From positions 682,001 to 746,000 of the forward strand of contig NZ_CP035687.1 in assembly GCF_009665255.1 (NCBI RefSeq): DNA of 64,000 nt. The letters are read 5' to 3'. A program made the translations under genes and the position numbers. Position 1 is the first letter of the stretch; each line of letters opens with the position of its first letter. The notes under the pieces were generated by a model that searched no databases, was not told where the DNA came from, and saw only the letters and a list, made by a program, of their open reading frames with translations. This DNA is from Vibrio metoecus (GTDB taxonomy: Bacteria > Pseudomonadota > Gammaproteobacteria > Enterobacterales > Vibrionaceae). Of this stretch, positions 36,650 to 44,903 are shown piece after piece.

Positions 36650-38311
36650 ATGAGCCTAACTATTCGACAACGCCTATACATCCTTTCCTTGGTGCCTTTG
36701 CTCACCATAGCGTTAAGTATGATGTACTTTAGCTTCAGCGAAACTCGCCAACTCAGCCAAGAACAAATGCACAATACCCGTGAAGCCATGATGGAAATGA
36801 AGCAGGCCGAGCTGAAATCCTATCTACAAATCGCGGATACGGCACTCACGCCACTCAAGGCACGCCAAGCCTCATTAGAAGAAGTTCTCACCGTACTACG
36901 TGAGATCCAGTTTGGGCAAAGCGGTTATATCTTTGGCTACGATTCAAAAGGCACTCGCCTATTGCTGGGAAAATCCAGTAATGGGTTGGGCGATAACTTT
37001 ATGAATATGCAAGATACACAGGGAAACTATCTGATACGGGACTTGATTAAAAACGCTAAGTTAGATCAGTTCACCACTTACTATTTCCCCAAACCGGGTG
37101 AACAAACACCGTTACCTAAGTTGAGTTATTCGGTCTACATTCCGCAGTGGGATCTCACCATCGGTACTGGTTTTTATACCGATGACGTGGATGCCGAAAT
37201 AGCCGCCATGGAAGCACGCGCAGAAGAGCAACTACAACAAGGTCTCTACACGATCACCAGTATTACGTTCGTGATTGTTGTTCTGGTGAGTGTGATGGCC
37301 ATTTTGATCAACCGTAGCATCATGCATCCGCTTGAACTGTTTGATCGTTCTATCAACTCATTTGCCAGCGGCGATGCCGATCTCACAGCACGAATGGAGC
37401 GTTTCAATGTTCCCGAATTTTCGAAATTAAGTCAAAACTTCAACCGTTTTGTTGAGAGCCTGCAAAATATCATTAAACGAGTCAATCAGGTTGGGCAGCA
37501 AGTGGTTGAAGAGACTAACGCCATGAGTCAACGCGCTGAGCAAGTGGATCATTTGGCCTCCAACCAGCGGGAAGAAACAGAACAAGTCGCAACGGCGATG
37601 ACTGAAATGACCACTACAGCACAAGAAATTTCCAACAACGCCAATAATGCCGCCCAATCCGCGCGCGATGCGGAAGACAACGCGACTGATGTACATAAAA
37701 TCGTTAATGCCGCGGCGCGTTCCGTCCAGTCATTAGCTGAGGAAGTCGCGGATGCAAGCAACGTCATTGGAAAACTGGAAGGCGATGTGAATAACATCAC
37801 CTCCTCTCTCGCCGTCATTCAAGATATCGCAGAACAGACTAACCTACTTGCGCTCAACGCTGCGATTGAGGCTGCTCGCGCAGGAGAACAAGGTCGCGGC
37901 TTTGCTGTGGTCGCCGACGAAGTCCGTAAACTTGCCAGCCGAACCCAAGAGAGTACGCAAGAAATTCATACCATGATCCAGCAGTTAAAGTCCGGTTCAG
38001 ATGCCGCAGTCAAAGCGATGGAATCAAGCCAACAACGCAGTATTTCTACAGTACGTGAAGCAAATGCCGCCGCGGATGCTCTGCAAAAAATCCAAACCGC
38101 GATCGGAACAATTATGGATATGAACGCCTTAATTGCGACCGCAACCGAGGAGCAAAGCATTGTAGGGCAAGAAATTTCACAACGCATTGTCGTGATTTCA
38201 GACCAAAGTAGTGAATCTGCAGCTCTGGCAAACCAAAATCGCCAAGGTAGCCAAACCTTGAATGGGCGAGCTCATGAACTGTATGAGTTGGTGGCGCGCT
38301 TTAAAGTGTGA
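36650..38311 (+). CDS. Methyl-accepting chemotaxis protein with single Cache domain
   Basis: A transmembrane chemoreceptor (553 residues). TM1 spans residues ~10-28. A periplasmic single Cache_2-type domain (~33-185) shows GQSGYIFGYDSKGTRLLLGK and WDLTIGTGFYTDDVD. TM2 is SITFVIVVLVSVMAILINRS, then HAMP, then a signalling coiled coil with the tip IAEQTNLLALNAAIEAARAG and GRGFAVVADEVRKLASRTQ. Small carboxylates are common ligands for this domain, but the ligand here is unknown. The gene is followed within six bases by a perfect parS2 site. Confidence 0.93.
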   Translation: MSLTIRQRLYILSLVPLLTIALSMMYFSFSETRQLSQEQMHNTREAMMEMKQAELKSYLQIADTALTPLKARQASLEEVLTVLREIQFGQSGYIFGYDSKGTRLLLGKSSNGLGDNFMNMQDTQGNYLIRDLIKNAKLDQFTTYYFPKPGEQTPLPKLSYSVYIPQWDLTIGTGFYTDDVDAEIAAMEARAEEQLQQGLYTITSITFVIVVLVSVMAILINRSIMHPLELFDRSINSFASGDADLTARMERFNVPEFSKLSQNFNRFVESLQNIIKRVNQVGQQVVEETNAMSQRAEQVDHLASNQREETEQVATAMTEMTTTAQEISNNANNAAQSARDAEDNATDVHKIVNAAARSVQSLAEEVADASNVIGKLEGDVNNITSSLAVIQDIAEQTNLLALNAAIEAARAGEQGRGFAVVADEVRKLASRTQESTQEIHTMIQQLKSGSDAAVKAMESSQQRSISTVREANAAADALQKIQTAIGTIMDMNALIATATEEQSIVGQEISQRIVVISDQSSESAALANQNRQGSQTLNGRAHELYELVARFKV

Positions 38312-38315
38312 GTTG

Positions 38316-38328
38316 TTTACAGTGTAAA
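38316..38328. promoter_or_regulatory. parS2 site 1
   Basis: TTTACAGTGTAAA, a perfect match to the chromosome II centromere palindrome TTTACAnTGTAAA bound by ParB2. It lies in the 3' region of the Cache chemoreceptor gene. Confidence 0.9.
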
Positions 38329-38357
38329 TTGACTAAGATAGACATAACTAACGAAAG

Positions 38358-38383
38358 AAAGCGCCTTGCATTAGGCGCTTTTT
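38358..38383. terminator. Bidirectional terminator
   Basis: AAAGCGCCT (38358-38366) pairs with AGGCGCTTT (38373-38381) followed by T residues; shared by the chemoreceptor gene and the convergent dehydrogenase gene. Confidence 0.85.
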
Positions 38384-38393
38384 AATAAAAGAA

Positions 38394-39269
38394 CTACTTA
38401 CTGCCAGCATCTTTAATCGCTTTAATCAGCACCGAAGTATCCATTCGCCCTAGCCCTTGTTGTGAAAGGCGTTGATAAGCCGCAATCGTGCTTTCTGTCA
38501 TCGGAAGCTTCAAGCCTAAGTGCGCGGCTTCATCAAGGCAGAAGCCTAAATCTTTGATCATCCAATCAATCGAAAAACCAAAATCGAACTTCTCTTGGCT
38601 CATGGTGAGCGCACGGTTTTCCATCTGCCAAGATCCTGCCGCACCATTTTTCAAACACGACACCAGATTTGGAATATCCAACCCTGCTTGCTCTGCCAAC
38701 ATCAGTCCTTCAGACAGGCCATTTAGCACACCAGCGATACAGATCTGATTGACCATTTTAGCGCGCTGCCCCTGCCCTGCTTTCCCCATCAGTACAGAAG
38801 AACGTCCGTAAGCGGCAAAAATCGGTTGCATCTCTGTAAAGAGAGCTTCGTCACCACCACACATAATGGTTAAAACACCATTCTCGGCACCAGCTTGTCC
38901 ACCAGAAACTGGCGCATCCATAAAACGTAAACCCGCTTGTTGCGCAGCCGCTGAAAGCTCTTCGGCAAGCAGTGCGGAGGTCGTAGTGTGGTCGATCAAT
39001 ACCGCGCCCGGTTTCATCGCGGGTATAGCTCCTGTGGCTGCCGTGGTCATGTTGCGTACGTCATCATCATTACCGACACAAGTCAGCACCACATCCGCAT
39101 CCTTAACGCATTCCGCGACGGTTTCAGCATATTGGCCGCCAAACTGTTTCGCCCACGCCGCGGCTTTCGCTTGAGTACGGTTAAACACCGTCACCTCAAA
39201 ACCGGCTTTCTGGAGATGACCCGCCATGGGGTATCCCATCACACCTAATCCAATAAAGCTGACTTTCAT
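38394..39269 (-). CDS. NAD(P)-dependent beta-hydroxyacid dehydrogenase (GarR/HIBADH family)
   Basis: A 291-residue reductase of the 2-hydroxy-3-oxopropionate (tartronate semialdehyde) reductase / 3-hydroxyisobutyrate dehydrogenase family. The Rossmann motif FIGLGVMGYPMAGHL lies at the N-terminus. The substrate motif is FMDAPVSGGQAGAENG, and the catalytic region K-MVNQICIAG contains the family lysine. NGAAGSWQMENRA and DWMIKDLGF are conserved in GarR-like enzymes. An AAGGAGAACC ribosome site precedes the ATG. No glycerate or valine catabolic genes are adjacent, so the exact substrate is open. Confidence 0.88.
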   Translation of the reverse strand: MKVSFIGLGVMGYPMAGHLQKAGFEVTVFNRTQAKAAAWAKQFGGQYAETVAECVKDADVVLTCVGNDDDVRNMTTAATGAIPAMKPGAVLIDHTTTSALLAEELSAAAQQAGLRFMDAPVSGGQAGAENGVLTIMCGGDEALFTEMQPIFAAYGRSSVLMGKAGQGQRAKMVNQICIAGVLNGLSEGLMLAEQAGLDIPNLVSCLKNGAAGSWQMENRALTMSQEKFDFGFSIDWMIKDLGFCLDEAAHLGLKLPMTESTIAAYQRLSQQGLGRMDTSVLIKAIKDAGSK

Positions 39270-39306
39270 TTGGTTCTCCTTATTATTTTTGTTCTGTTCC
39301 TAAAAG

Positions 39307-39334
39307 AAAAAGCCGAGCTTTCGCTCGGCTTTTA
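39307..39334 (-). terminator. Terminator after YebC-like gene
   Basis: AAAGCCGAGC pairs with GCTCGGCTTT with a TTTC loop (GAAA tetraloop on the minus strand) and a U-rich tail on minus. Confidence 0.85.
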
Positions 39335-39343
39335 AGATAACGA

Positions 39344-40063
39344 TTATTCGATATCCGCGTTGTGGTAAACCTGCTGTACGTCGTCGCAGTCATCCAACAT
39401 ATCGAGGAACTTCTGGAATTTTTCTGCGTCTTCGCCGCTCACTACTGTGCGGTTTTGTGGAACGAAAGTGATCTCTTCCACATCCAGAGTCAGGTCTGGG
39501 AATGCTTCGTTCAAAGCGGTTTTCACTTTGAAGAATTCTGTGTTTGGTGCAAACACAGTGATCACACCATCTTCTAGTTCAATGTCTGTCACTTCTGCGT
39601 CAGCCATCATAAGCGCTTCAAGAATCGCTTCTTCATCATCGCCTTGGAATTGGAAAACTGCTTGGTGATCAAACATGTGTGCAACGACACCAGGAGTACC
39701 AATTTTTGCGCCCGTTTTCACGAAGCATTGGCGAACATCTTGGTAAGTACGGTTGCCGTTGTCACTCAGACAATCAACGATCACGCTTGCGCCACCAGGG
39801 CCAAAACCTTCGTAACGTGCTGGTTGGTAATCTTCACCTGCACCACCGCTGGCTTTATCCAGTGCTTTTTCAATAACGTGCGCTGGTACTTGGTCTTTTT
39901 TCGCTTTCGTGATCAAGTGACGAAGCGATAAGTTCATGTCAGGGTCAGTACCGCCGTTTTTCGCACAAACGTAAATCTCTTTACCATATTTTGAGTAAAC
40001 TTTAATTTTTGCGCCTTGAGTTTTCGCCATAGAGGCTTTGCGCACTTCAAAACTTCTTCCCAT
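39344..40063 (-). CDS. YebC/PmpR-family regulator (YeeN subgroup)
   Basis: A 239-residue protein of the YebC/TACO1 family. Members act as DNA-binding regulators or help ribosomes through proline-rich stretches. The GRYEGF-like motif appears as ARYEGFGPGGASVIVDCLSDN, with NRT...VR and the C-terminal acidic DDCDDVQQVYHN. The start MGRSFEVRKASMAKTQGAK differs from the YebC form (MAGHSKWANI) and is like E. coli YeeN. Monocistronic with its own terminator. A second paralogue elsewhere in the genome is expected but not in this window. Confidence 0.88.
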   Translation of the reverse strand: MGRSFEVRKASMAKTQGAKIKVYSKYGKEIYVCAKNGGTDPDMNLSLRHLITKAKKDQVPAHVIEKALDKASGGAGEDYQPARYEGFGPGGASVIVDCLSDNGNRTYQDVRQCFVKTGAKIGTPGVVAHMFDHQAVFQFQGDDEEAILEALMMADAEVTDIELEDGVITVFAPNTEFFKVKTALNEAFPDLTLDVEEITFVPQNRTVVSGEDAEKFQKFLDMLDDCDDVQQVYHNADIE

Positions 40064-40150
40064 TGGGATGTTCTCTCTAATTCAATTTGTTGCGACGGAT
40101 TTTAGCAGAAGGCTTGCTGTTTGCAATTTGCCACCTACAGAGCATAGACG

Positions 40151-40360
40151 CTACGCAACGCCCATCACTCTTTTGTACTTATCTACTGACTGTTGAAACC
40201 ACTGTTTTTCGCTTTCAGAAACAATCTTGGTCAGCTGCTTAGTGATCTCTTCCGGTCCTGATTTTACCTGCTTAAGTCGCCAAACAAGATAAGAAGCTTG
40301 TTTATCAAGTTCTACTTTGTTTTTCTCTTCCGCAGTCAGTAATGCAAGGTTGAAAGACAT
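40151..40360 (-). CDS. Small DUF3283-like protein
   Basis: A 69-residue charged cytoplasmic protein (MSFNLALLTAEEKNKVELDK, ASYLVWRLKQVKSGPEEI, QWFQQSVDKYKRVMGVA). It resembles a small Vibrio family I recall as DUF3283; the family name is uncertain. ATG 40360 is preferred to the longer frame from 40456, whose N-terminus looks non-coding. No clear ribosome site. Function unknown. Confidence 0.6.
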   Translation of the reverse strand: MSFNLALLTAEEKNKVELDKQASYLVWRLKQVKSGPEEITKQLTKIVSESEKQWFQQSVDKYKRVMGVA

Positions 40361-40521
40361 TAGTAAGCCCACAGTCAGTAAAATCGTGGAGCGAAATATA
40401 ACATAGGAATGTAGAAAATTAAGAGTCAAAATGTTGCTTTGACTGCTCAAAATCAACTAAAGCGATAAAAATAAGTAAGGGTGACCCAAGCCACCCTTAA
40501 TCGATTGTTTGATGCCAAGAG

Positions 40522-40719
40522 CTAGTGTAGCAATCCAAGCTCTTTAGCTTCCTCTATTGTCAGACCGCTCTCACGAATCTCACGTAAGGTTTCGATACGG
40601 CGTCTTGCTTCCGCTGACTTCACGTTTTTTGTGGGTCGCTGGGATTCAATTTCTTCAATTGAATCCCATTTGTTGGTAATGCTCGTCATATCATCATGGT
40701 CAATTGAATTAATGGACAT
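40522..40719 (-). CDS. Small conserved hypothetical protein (65 aa)
   Basis: A 65-residue soluble, highly charged protein with an ARRRIETLREIRESGL helix and a C-terminal TIEEAKELGLLH. A very good ribosome site (CGGAGG) seven bases before the ATG supports it as a real gene. Not recognised; the helical, basic-acidic pattern suggests a small adaptor or DNA-associated protein, but that is a guess. It stands alone with about 160 bases either side. Confidence 0.6.
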   Translation of the reverse strand: MSINSIDHDDMTSITNKWDSIEEIESQRPTKNVKSAEARRRIETLREIRESGLTIEEAKELGLLH

Positions 40720-41037
40720 AAATACCTCCGAAAAACCATGCTAGGAACAACTCATCTGTAGCAAAGGGGCCATGCTTTGTTAAGTAGATTTAATCCGTAT
40801 TGTGACTGTGGCAATACTTCACAAACCTTATCATTAAAACTATAGATATTCTTTTTGCCAACCCCCAAGTTCCTCGTTAAATTAGCCAGCTATTTCGCAA
40901 AAGCCCCCACCACTAAATCTTTTCCTGCAACACACATTTGGCAAAGAGATTGATCCTCAACCACACTATTTAAACGTAGAGAAGCGGGTATTCACTGAAT
41001 GCTTCGTTTCATTTCTTTGATCATTGGATCTGCCTAT

Positions 41038-41502
41038 ATGAATGAGTTGCAAGTTTGGTTGAATGATGTTCATCACTGGTATCAAAATCGCCATAACACT
41101 TCTGTGACTGAGTTACAGCCATTGATATTCAATGTCCCACCCCAACTTTGGAGTACACCGTTAGATGCAACCCAAAGTAAAGCCATTGCCTGTTGGCTTG
41201 ATGCATGTCTGCGCCAATTTGAGTTTTATCGTACTATCAATGGTTCTCAGGCTCAGCAGTACCTCAATCTCGCCTATGGCCGATTTCAGCTCTGCGTCGC
41301 TCAATCTGGAGGGGATTTGGCATTGAAATCTTGGTGTATGCGCAGGATGCAACAATTGATGGTGCTCAGTCTTGAGCATCTCAATCAACAAGCAGATGGA
41401 GAAACACTGTCTCATGATCTGATCGAAGCTCATGTGAAATTCATGGCTTTTCATGCATGGAACGATGATCAAGGTGTAAAACATCGCACACCAGATCAGT
41501 AA
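41038..41502 (+). CDS. Hypothetical protein next to rctB
   Basis: A 154-residue protein from ATG 41038 (or 167 from ATG 40999). It is soluble and helix-rich, with WLNDVHHWYQNRHN near the N-terminus and a central run AYGRFQLCVAQSGGDLALKS. I do not recognise the family. The ribosome sites of both candidate starts are poor, so the start is uncertain. It is convergent with rctB. Codon use looks ordinary. The antisense frame across it is judged a shadow. Confidence 0.55.
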   Translation: MNELQVWLNDVHHWYQNRHNTSVTELQPLIFNVPPQLWSTPLDATQSKAIACWLDACLRQFEFYRTINGSQAQQYLNLAYGRFQLCVAQSGGDLALKSWCMRRMQQLMVLSLEHLNQQADGETLSHDLIEAHVKFMAFHAWNDDQGVKHRTPDQ

Positions 41503-41537
41503 CAAGGATCTATGTTGCCGATAGGCAAATTGCAGGC

Positions 41538-41572
41538 AAAAAAATAGCGAGTGGTTAAACTCGCTAAAAACA
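41538..41572 (-). terminator. Terminator downstream of rctB
   Basis: TAGCGAGT (41545-41552) pairs with ACTCGCTA (41559-41566), loop GGTTAA, followed by U7 on the minus strand. It lies 150 bases past the rctB stop and may also serve the convergent gene. Confidence 0.7.
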
Positions 41573-41715
41573 TATGAGCCAATCTACAATTCATCAGATA
41601 GGACAAAAGGTTGTCTATTCGTGAAGCAGTGTATCTATCGTAAGCACTCAAAATGTCAACGGTTTGTCAGGTTTAAGTCACAAAAGTGACGTGAATCAAC
41701 TCTCCCCATTCACAC

Positions 41716-43692
41716 TCAAACACCGGCTGCCATTTCATCTAATGCGCGGTATACCATTTCATCAATATGTCCGTCTTGAACCATCTTGCACACTTTACGA
41801 CGTACAGCTAAACCTGCGATCAGTTTTTCAATCGAAAGGTGCTTACTCTCATTCTGGTTGTTGTAGAGCTCAAGGAGCTTGCTCAAGGTGGTATATTGGA
41901 TCACATCATTTTCGACTCGTAGCCAATCGAGCTTGTCAATCAACTCCACACACTCTTCTTTGATTGATGAAGGGGCATGTCCAGTCATAGCTGCTAAGGC
42001 CGTTATACTGCGTTCTAGAGCCTCTGGAGAGGTATAACGAGATAAGGTAATCGTAATTTCATCCGCATTGATCTCAACCAGATGTTTACGCAGTTTCACA
42101 CGGCGGCCTAACCGGCCTCTTGGCGAAGGTGCTTTACGCTGAATCGGCTCAAATTCACCATCAATAATACTCGAAAGTTCTGCCAATTTTTGTTTAGAAA
42201 CCAGTTCATTACGTAGTGGGTTAGGCAAGGTTGGAGCCATATTACGTTTACCGGCGTTGGTGGTTTTGGCACGCGAGTAACGCAGAACTTCCTCCACATC
42301 ACATTTGATGTCTACTTGATAGTCCACCACTTTGCCTTTGTCTTCGGTGCTTTTCACTGTCAAGTGGTAACCCCAAAGATTGACCACAAACAGATCCTCA
42401 CTCCCCTTCCCTTCTGAAAGGCGGCGAAGTTCGCGGATCAGATCCATTGAGAAACGTCGCCATTCAATATTTCTGGCCAGTTTCTGGTTCAATTCACTGA
42501 GCATCATGACATCAGAATGTCGGCGCGACATGCGGCTGCGGAAATATGAGTAGAGTTGAAACACCAACGTGTGCTGTTTCAAGATCTCCGGTGGAAACAA
42601 GAAGAAATAGTCACGTGTGAGCAATTCTTCAAAAAATGAGGGTTCCCACACCAAAATATACAGGTTCGGTTTAATCCGAATTTCACCATCACTTCCCTCG
42701 ATAGGAGCCTCTTCAGACGCTGTAATGGTACGAGCTAAAAAGCGGAAACGATCGCTTTTAAAACCTTCTGGCATGTTTTCGCTGAGCCAACGCCCAGTCA
42801 GTTCGTGCAACTGAAAATCGGTAAATTCAATACGGTCAATACTGTCACGGATTGAGTCACGCGCCGGACCGCTGTCTTTTTTACCGCGCAGCGAAAGAAT
42901 ATCCGTAATGTACAATGGCGTTTTGTTGGGAGCTTGCTTGGCGTTGAAGTGATAATCATCTTGATGGTGATCATGGTACTGAACGGTTAACGTGAACAAG
43001 GCAAATAACGTCATCAGATCATCGACAGTCATGATGTTTTTAGACGATCGAGTTTCGATCACTGCGCGAGTACCGGAAATCGATACCATTGATTTTTGAT
43101 AATTTTTACGGGTGCGGGGTGGCGCTAACGCTTGATCAATGATCCCAGCCCAATTAGTGGGTGATACCACAAACTGATCAGCTTCATCTTTCATTGCTGG
43201 AGGAGTATTCAAGCCATGCTCATGCAGCAAACGTTGATTTACTTGTGTTTGCGCTAGCGCTTTTGAACGCTTTTGTTTTTCACTTTGCTTAACAGACTCT
43301 GTGACCAAACTGGTTGATCCTAGCACGGAGATCAATTGGTTGGGGTTGATAAAACAATGCAACATGGTTTTACCGGCTAGCCCTTCTTCAAAGCGCACTG
43401 GTATTTGTTTAAATAACCCAATGGCAACTGCCGCTCTCAAACGCTGTTGAATTGCAGCACGAGTGAGTTGACCATCTGTGGCATCAATTAGCTCTGTGGT
43501 TGAAACTAATCCATCTTTGCTGCGCAAACCGCGTAGTGAGATAAGATTCAACAGTTCAATAATACTTTTGGTCACGCCTTTAAAGTGTTGATACTGTTCA
43601 ATCCAGTCGATTGCAGCTTCAGAGACCTCAAAAAGATGACCATCTTTGTGAGTTCTTGGCAATTTGATCAAGAGTTTTTCTTCTGAGCTCAT
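41716..43692 (-). CDS. rctB: RctB, chromosome II replication initiator
   Basis: The replication initiator unique to Vibrionaceae secondary chromosomes (658 residues, full length). It binds the 12-mer iterons at ori2 and inhibitory 39-mers, and is remodelled by DnaK/DnaJ. KLLIKLPRTHKDGHLFEVSE, FKGVTKSIIELLNLISLRGL and DEADQFVVSPTNWAGIIDQA are recognised RctB stretches. Winged-helix segments, as in plasmid initiators, are expected from known structures. It reads away from the origin, with the AT-rich unwinding region and its autoregulated promoter directly upstream. Start ATG 43692. Confidence 0.97.
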   Translation of the reverse strand: MSSEEKLLIKLPRTHKDGHLFEVSEAAIDWIEQYQHFKGVTKSIIELLNLISLRGLRSKDGLVSTTELIDATDGQLTRAAIQQRLRAAVAIGLFKQIPVRFEEGLAGKTMLHCFINPNQLISVLGSTSLVTESVKQSEKQKRSKALAQTQVNQRLLHEHGLNTPPAMKDEADQFVVSPTNWAGIIDQALAPPRTRKNYQKSMVSISGTRAVIETRSSKNIMTVDDLMTLFALFTLTVQYHDHHQDDYHFNAKQAPNKTPLYITDILSLRGKKDSGPARDSIRDSIDRIEFTDFQLHELTGRWLSENMPEGFKSDRFRFLARTITASEEAPIEGSDGEIRIKPNLYILVWEPSFFEELLTRDYFFLFPPEILKQHTLVFQLYSYFRSRMSRRHSDVMMLSELNQKLARNIEWRRFSMDLIRELRRLSEGKGSEDLFVVNLWGYHLTVKSTEDKGKVVDYQVDIKCDVEEVLRYSRAKTTNAGKRNMAPTLPNPLRNELVSKQKLAELSSIIDGEFEPIQRKAPSPRGRLGRRVKLRKHLVEINADEITITLSRYTSPEALERSITALAAMTGHAPSSIKEECVELIDKLDWLRVENDVIQYTTLSKLLELYNNQNESKHLSIEKLIAGLAVRRKVCKMVQDGHIDEMVYRALDEMAAGV

Positions 43693-43900
43693 GGTTAGAT
43701 CCGTATCACACTTACCGTAATATCACTATAGTTCCAAGAGAATAAAGAAAAAGAGATCATAAATAAAGAAAAATTTATTGTTTTTAAATAACTGATCTTT
43801 CTGATTTAAATGATTAATTATGATTAGAGTGATCTTATGATCTAGTGGCAGATTTAGCTGTAACTTATTGTATATAATAGACTATTTTTTTAAGTCCACA
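43693..43900. other. AT-rich region between rctB and the iterons
   Basis: About 200 bases, with one 60-base stretch (43741-43800) only about 15 percent G+C. It contains the rctB promoter and is the expected DNA-unwinding element of ori2. GATCTTATGATC (43832-43843) lies within it and could be an RctB or Dam-linked control site. Confidence 0.7.
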
Positions 43901-43903
43901 GAA

Positions 43904-44030
43904 GCATGATCATCGCTTTAATGAAACCATGATCAATGCGAGATCGAAAGCATGATCAGTTTTTACCTAAAGCATGATCAAATGCTACTCGTATCAATGA
44001 TCAACGCAATTAACTAAGCATGATCAAGGT
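43904..44030. repeat. ori2 iteron array (six RctB 12-mers)
   Basis: Six direct copies of ATGATCA start at 43906, 43929, 43952, 43974, 43997 and 44020. Spacing is 23, 23, 22, 23 and 23 bases, about two helical turns. Most are preceded by GC or CC. Each carries a GATC Dam site, which fits the known methylation-dependent RctB binding at V. cholerae ori2. Confidence 0.95.
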
Positions 44031-44041
44031 AGCAGCACAGC

Positions 44042-44050
44042 TTATCCACA
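44042..44050 (+). other. DnaA box in ori2
   Basis: TTATCCACA, a perfect consensus DnaA box, 16 bases after the last iteron. DnaA is known to be needed at ori2 along with RctB. Confidence 0.9.
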
Positions 44051-44111
44051 GATCGAATTTAGAATTTAGACTTTTTCCGTCTTTCCTGCTTTGTGGTCAT
44101 CATTTTAGTCT

Positions 44112-44580
44112 CGGAAATATGATCAAGAGTAGGTTGAACTTTGCCCAAATTGGCTAAACGCTTTCCGATTCGATGTTCGATTAGCAGTATATCTGAGTTC
44201 CTACGCCTTGTACTGTTTGGTGATGTGCTTATGAAAGCATGATCATGGTGTTGGCTTTGTTTGTTGCACCGAGACTTCTCTTATTATGTGCTTAGTACTT
44301 TTCATTGATTGAGAGTCAAAGCCTTACTCTGTCTGACATCATCCGTAAACTGAGATGAAATTTACATGCTTCCGCCATTAATACGCTCTTGATCATCGAT
44401 CCGGAAAAAGATCATGTTGATAGGATCATCTTTCTTCAATTTCGTAGAGATTAACCTGCTTGATCATCTTTCCGGTTTATCTCATTTCTTACGGAAGCAT
44501 GATCATGTATGTGCTCTTGATCATCGTTTCGACATCATCTCGGTATTGACTCAATGAGAAATGATGTACGCTTTTTTGCT
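44112..44580. promoter_or_regulatory. ori2 control region (incII-like) with scattered RctB motifs
   Basis: No gene seen. More ATGATCA motifs occur here without fixed spacing: direct at 44119, 44239 and 44499, inverted (TGATCAT) at 44390, 44461 and 44518. The last two form a facing pair (44499-44524). Two longer segments starting GACATCATC (44335 and 44530) share further similarity and may be the 39-mer-type inhibitory sites known from this region. The locus called rctA in the literature falls about here; I see no convincing rctA protein. Confidence 0.7.
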
Positions 44581-44671
44581 TAATTCATCTCATACTACAA
44601 ATGTAAATTGCATTAACCGTAAGTTAGTTGATAAGTTCAATCGTTCCGCACCTTACTTTATTTTTGTTGTC

Positions 44672-44684
44672 TTTACATTGTAAA
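44672..44684. promoter_or_regulatory. parS2 site 2
   Basis: TTTACATTGTAAA, perfect ParB2 palindrome, 220 bases before parA2. This copy may also allow ParB2 to influence the parAB promoter and ori2 control. Confidence 0.9.
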
Positions 44685-44844
44685 TAAGTGACGTTGTAAT
44701 ATTTAAAATCTCCTGTAGTTTTTGATGCATTGTCTTCTTATTGAGTCATCATGTTGTTGAGTTAGTTTGCCTATTTAATATCAATTCTCTGTTAGAGATC
44801 TAATATATGTGATTTTAATATAGAGTTTAATGTTCACCTTTTTG

Positions 44845-44872
44845 TTGTTTTGTGTAACTTATGCTGTACAAT
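44845..44872 (+). promoter_or_regulatory. Possible parA2B2 promoter
   Basis: TTGTTT (44845-44850), 16 bases, then TACAAT (44867-44872), about 31 bases before the parA2 start. A moderate sigma-70 match. Confidence 0.35.
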
Positions 44873-44903
44873 TGGCTTTAAGTCCTAATAACGGAAATTG
44901 GCA

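Noticed and set aside
41161..41505. 114-residue frame antisense to the unknown gene beside rctB
   Set aside because: The plus-strand frame is longer and reads more like a soluble protein; the antisense frame lacks a ribosome site. Neither is proven.
44588..44603. Half parS2-like sequence ACAAATGTAAATTG
   Set aside because: Only the right half (TGTAAA) matches; the left half departs from TTTACA, so it is not counted as a ParB2 site.
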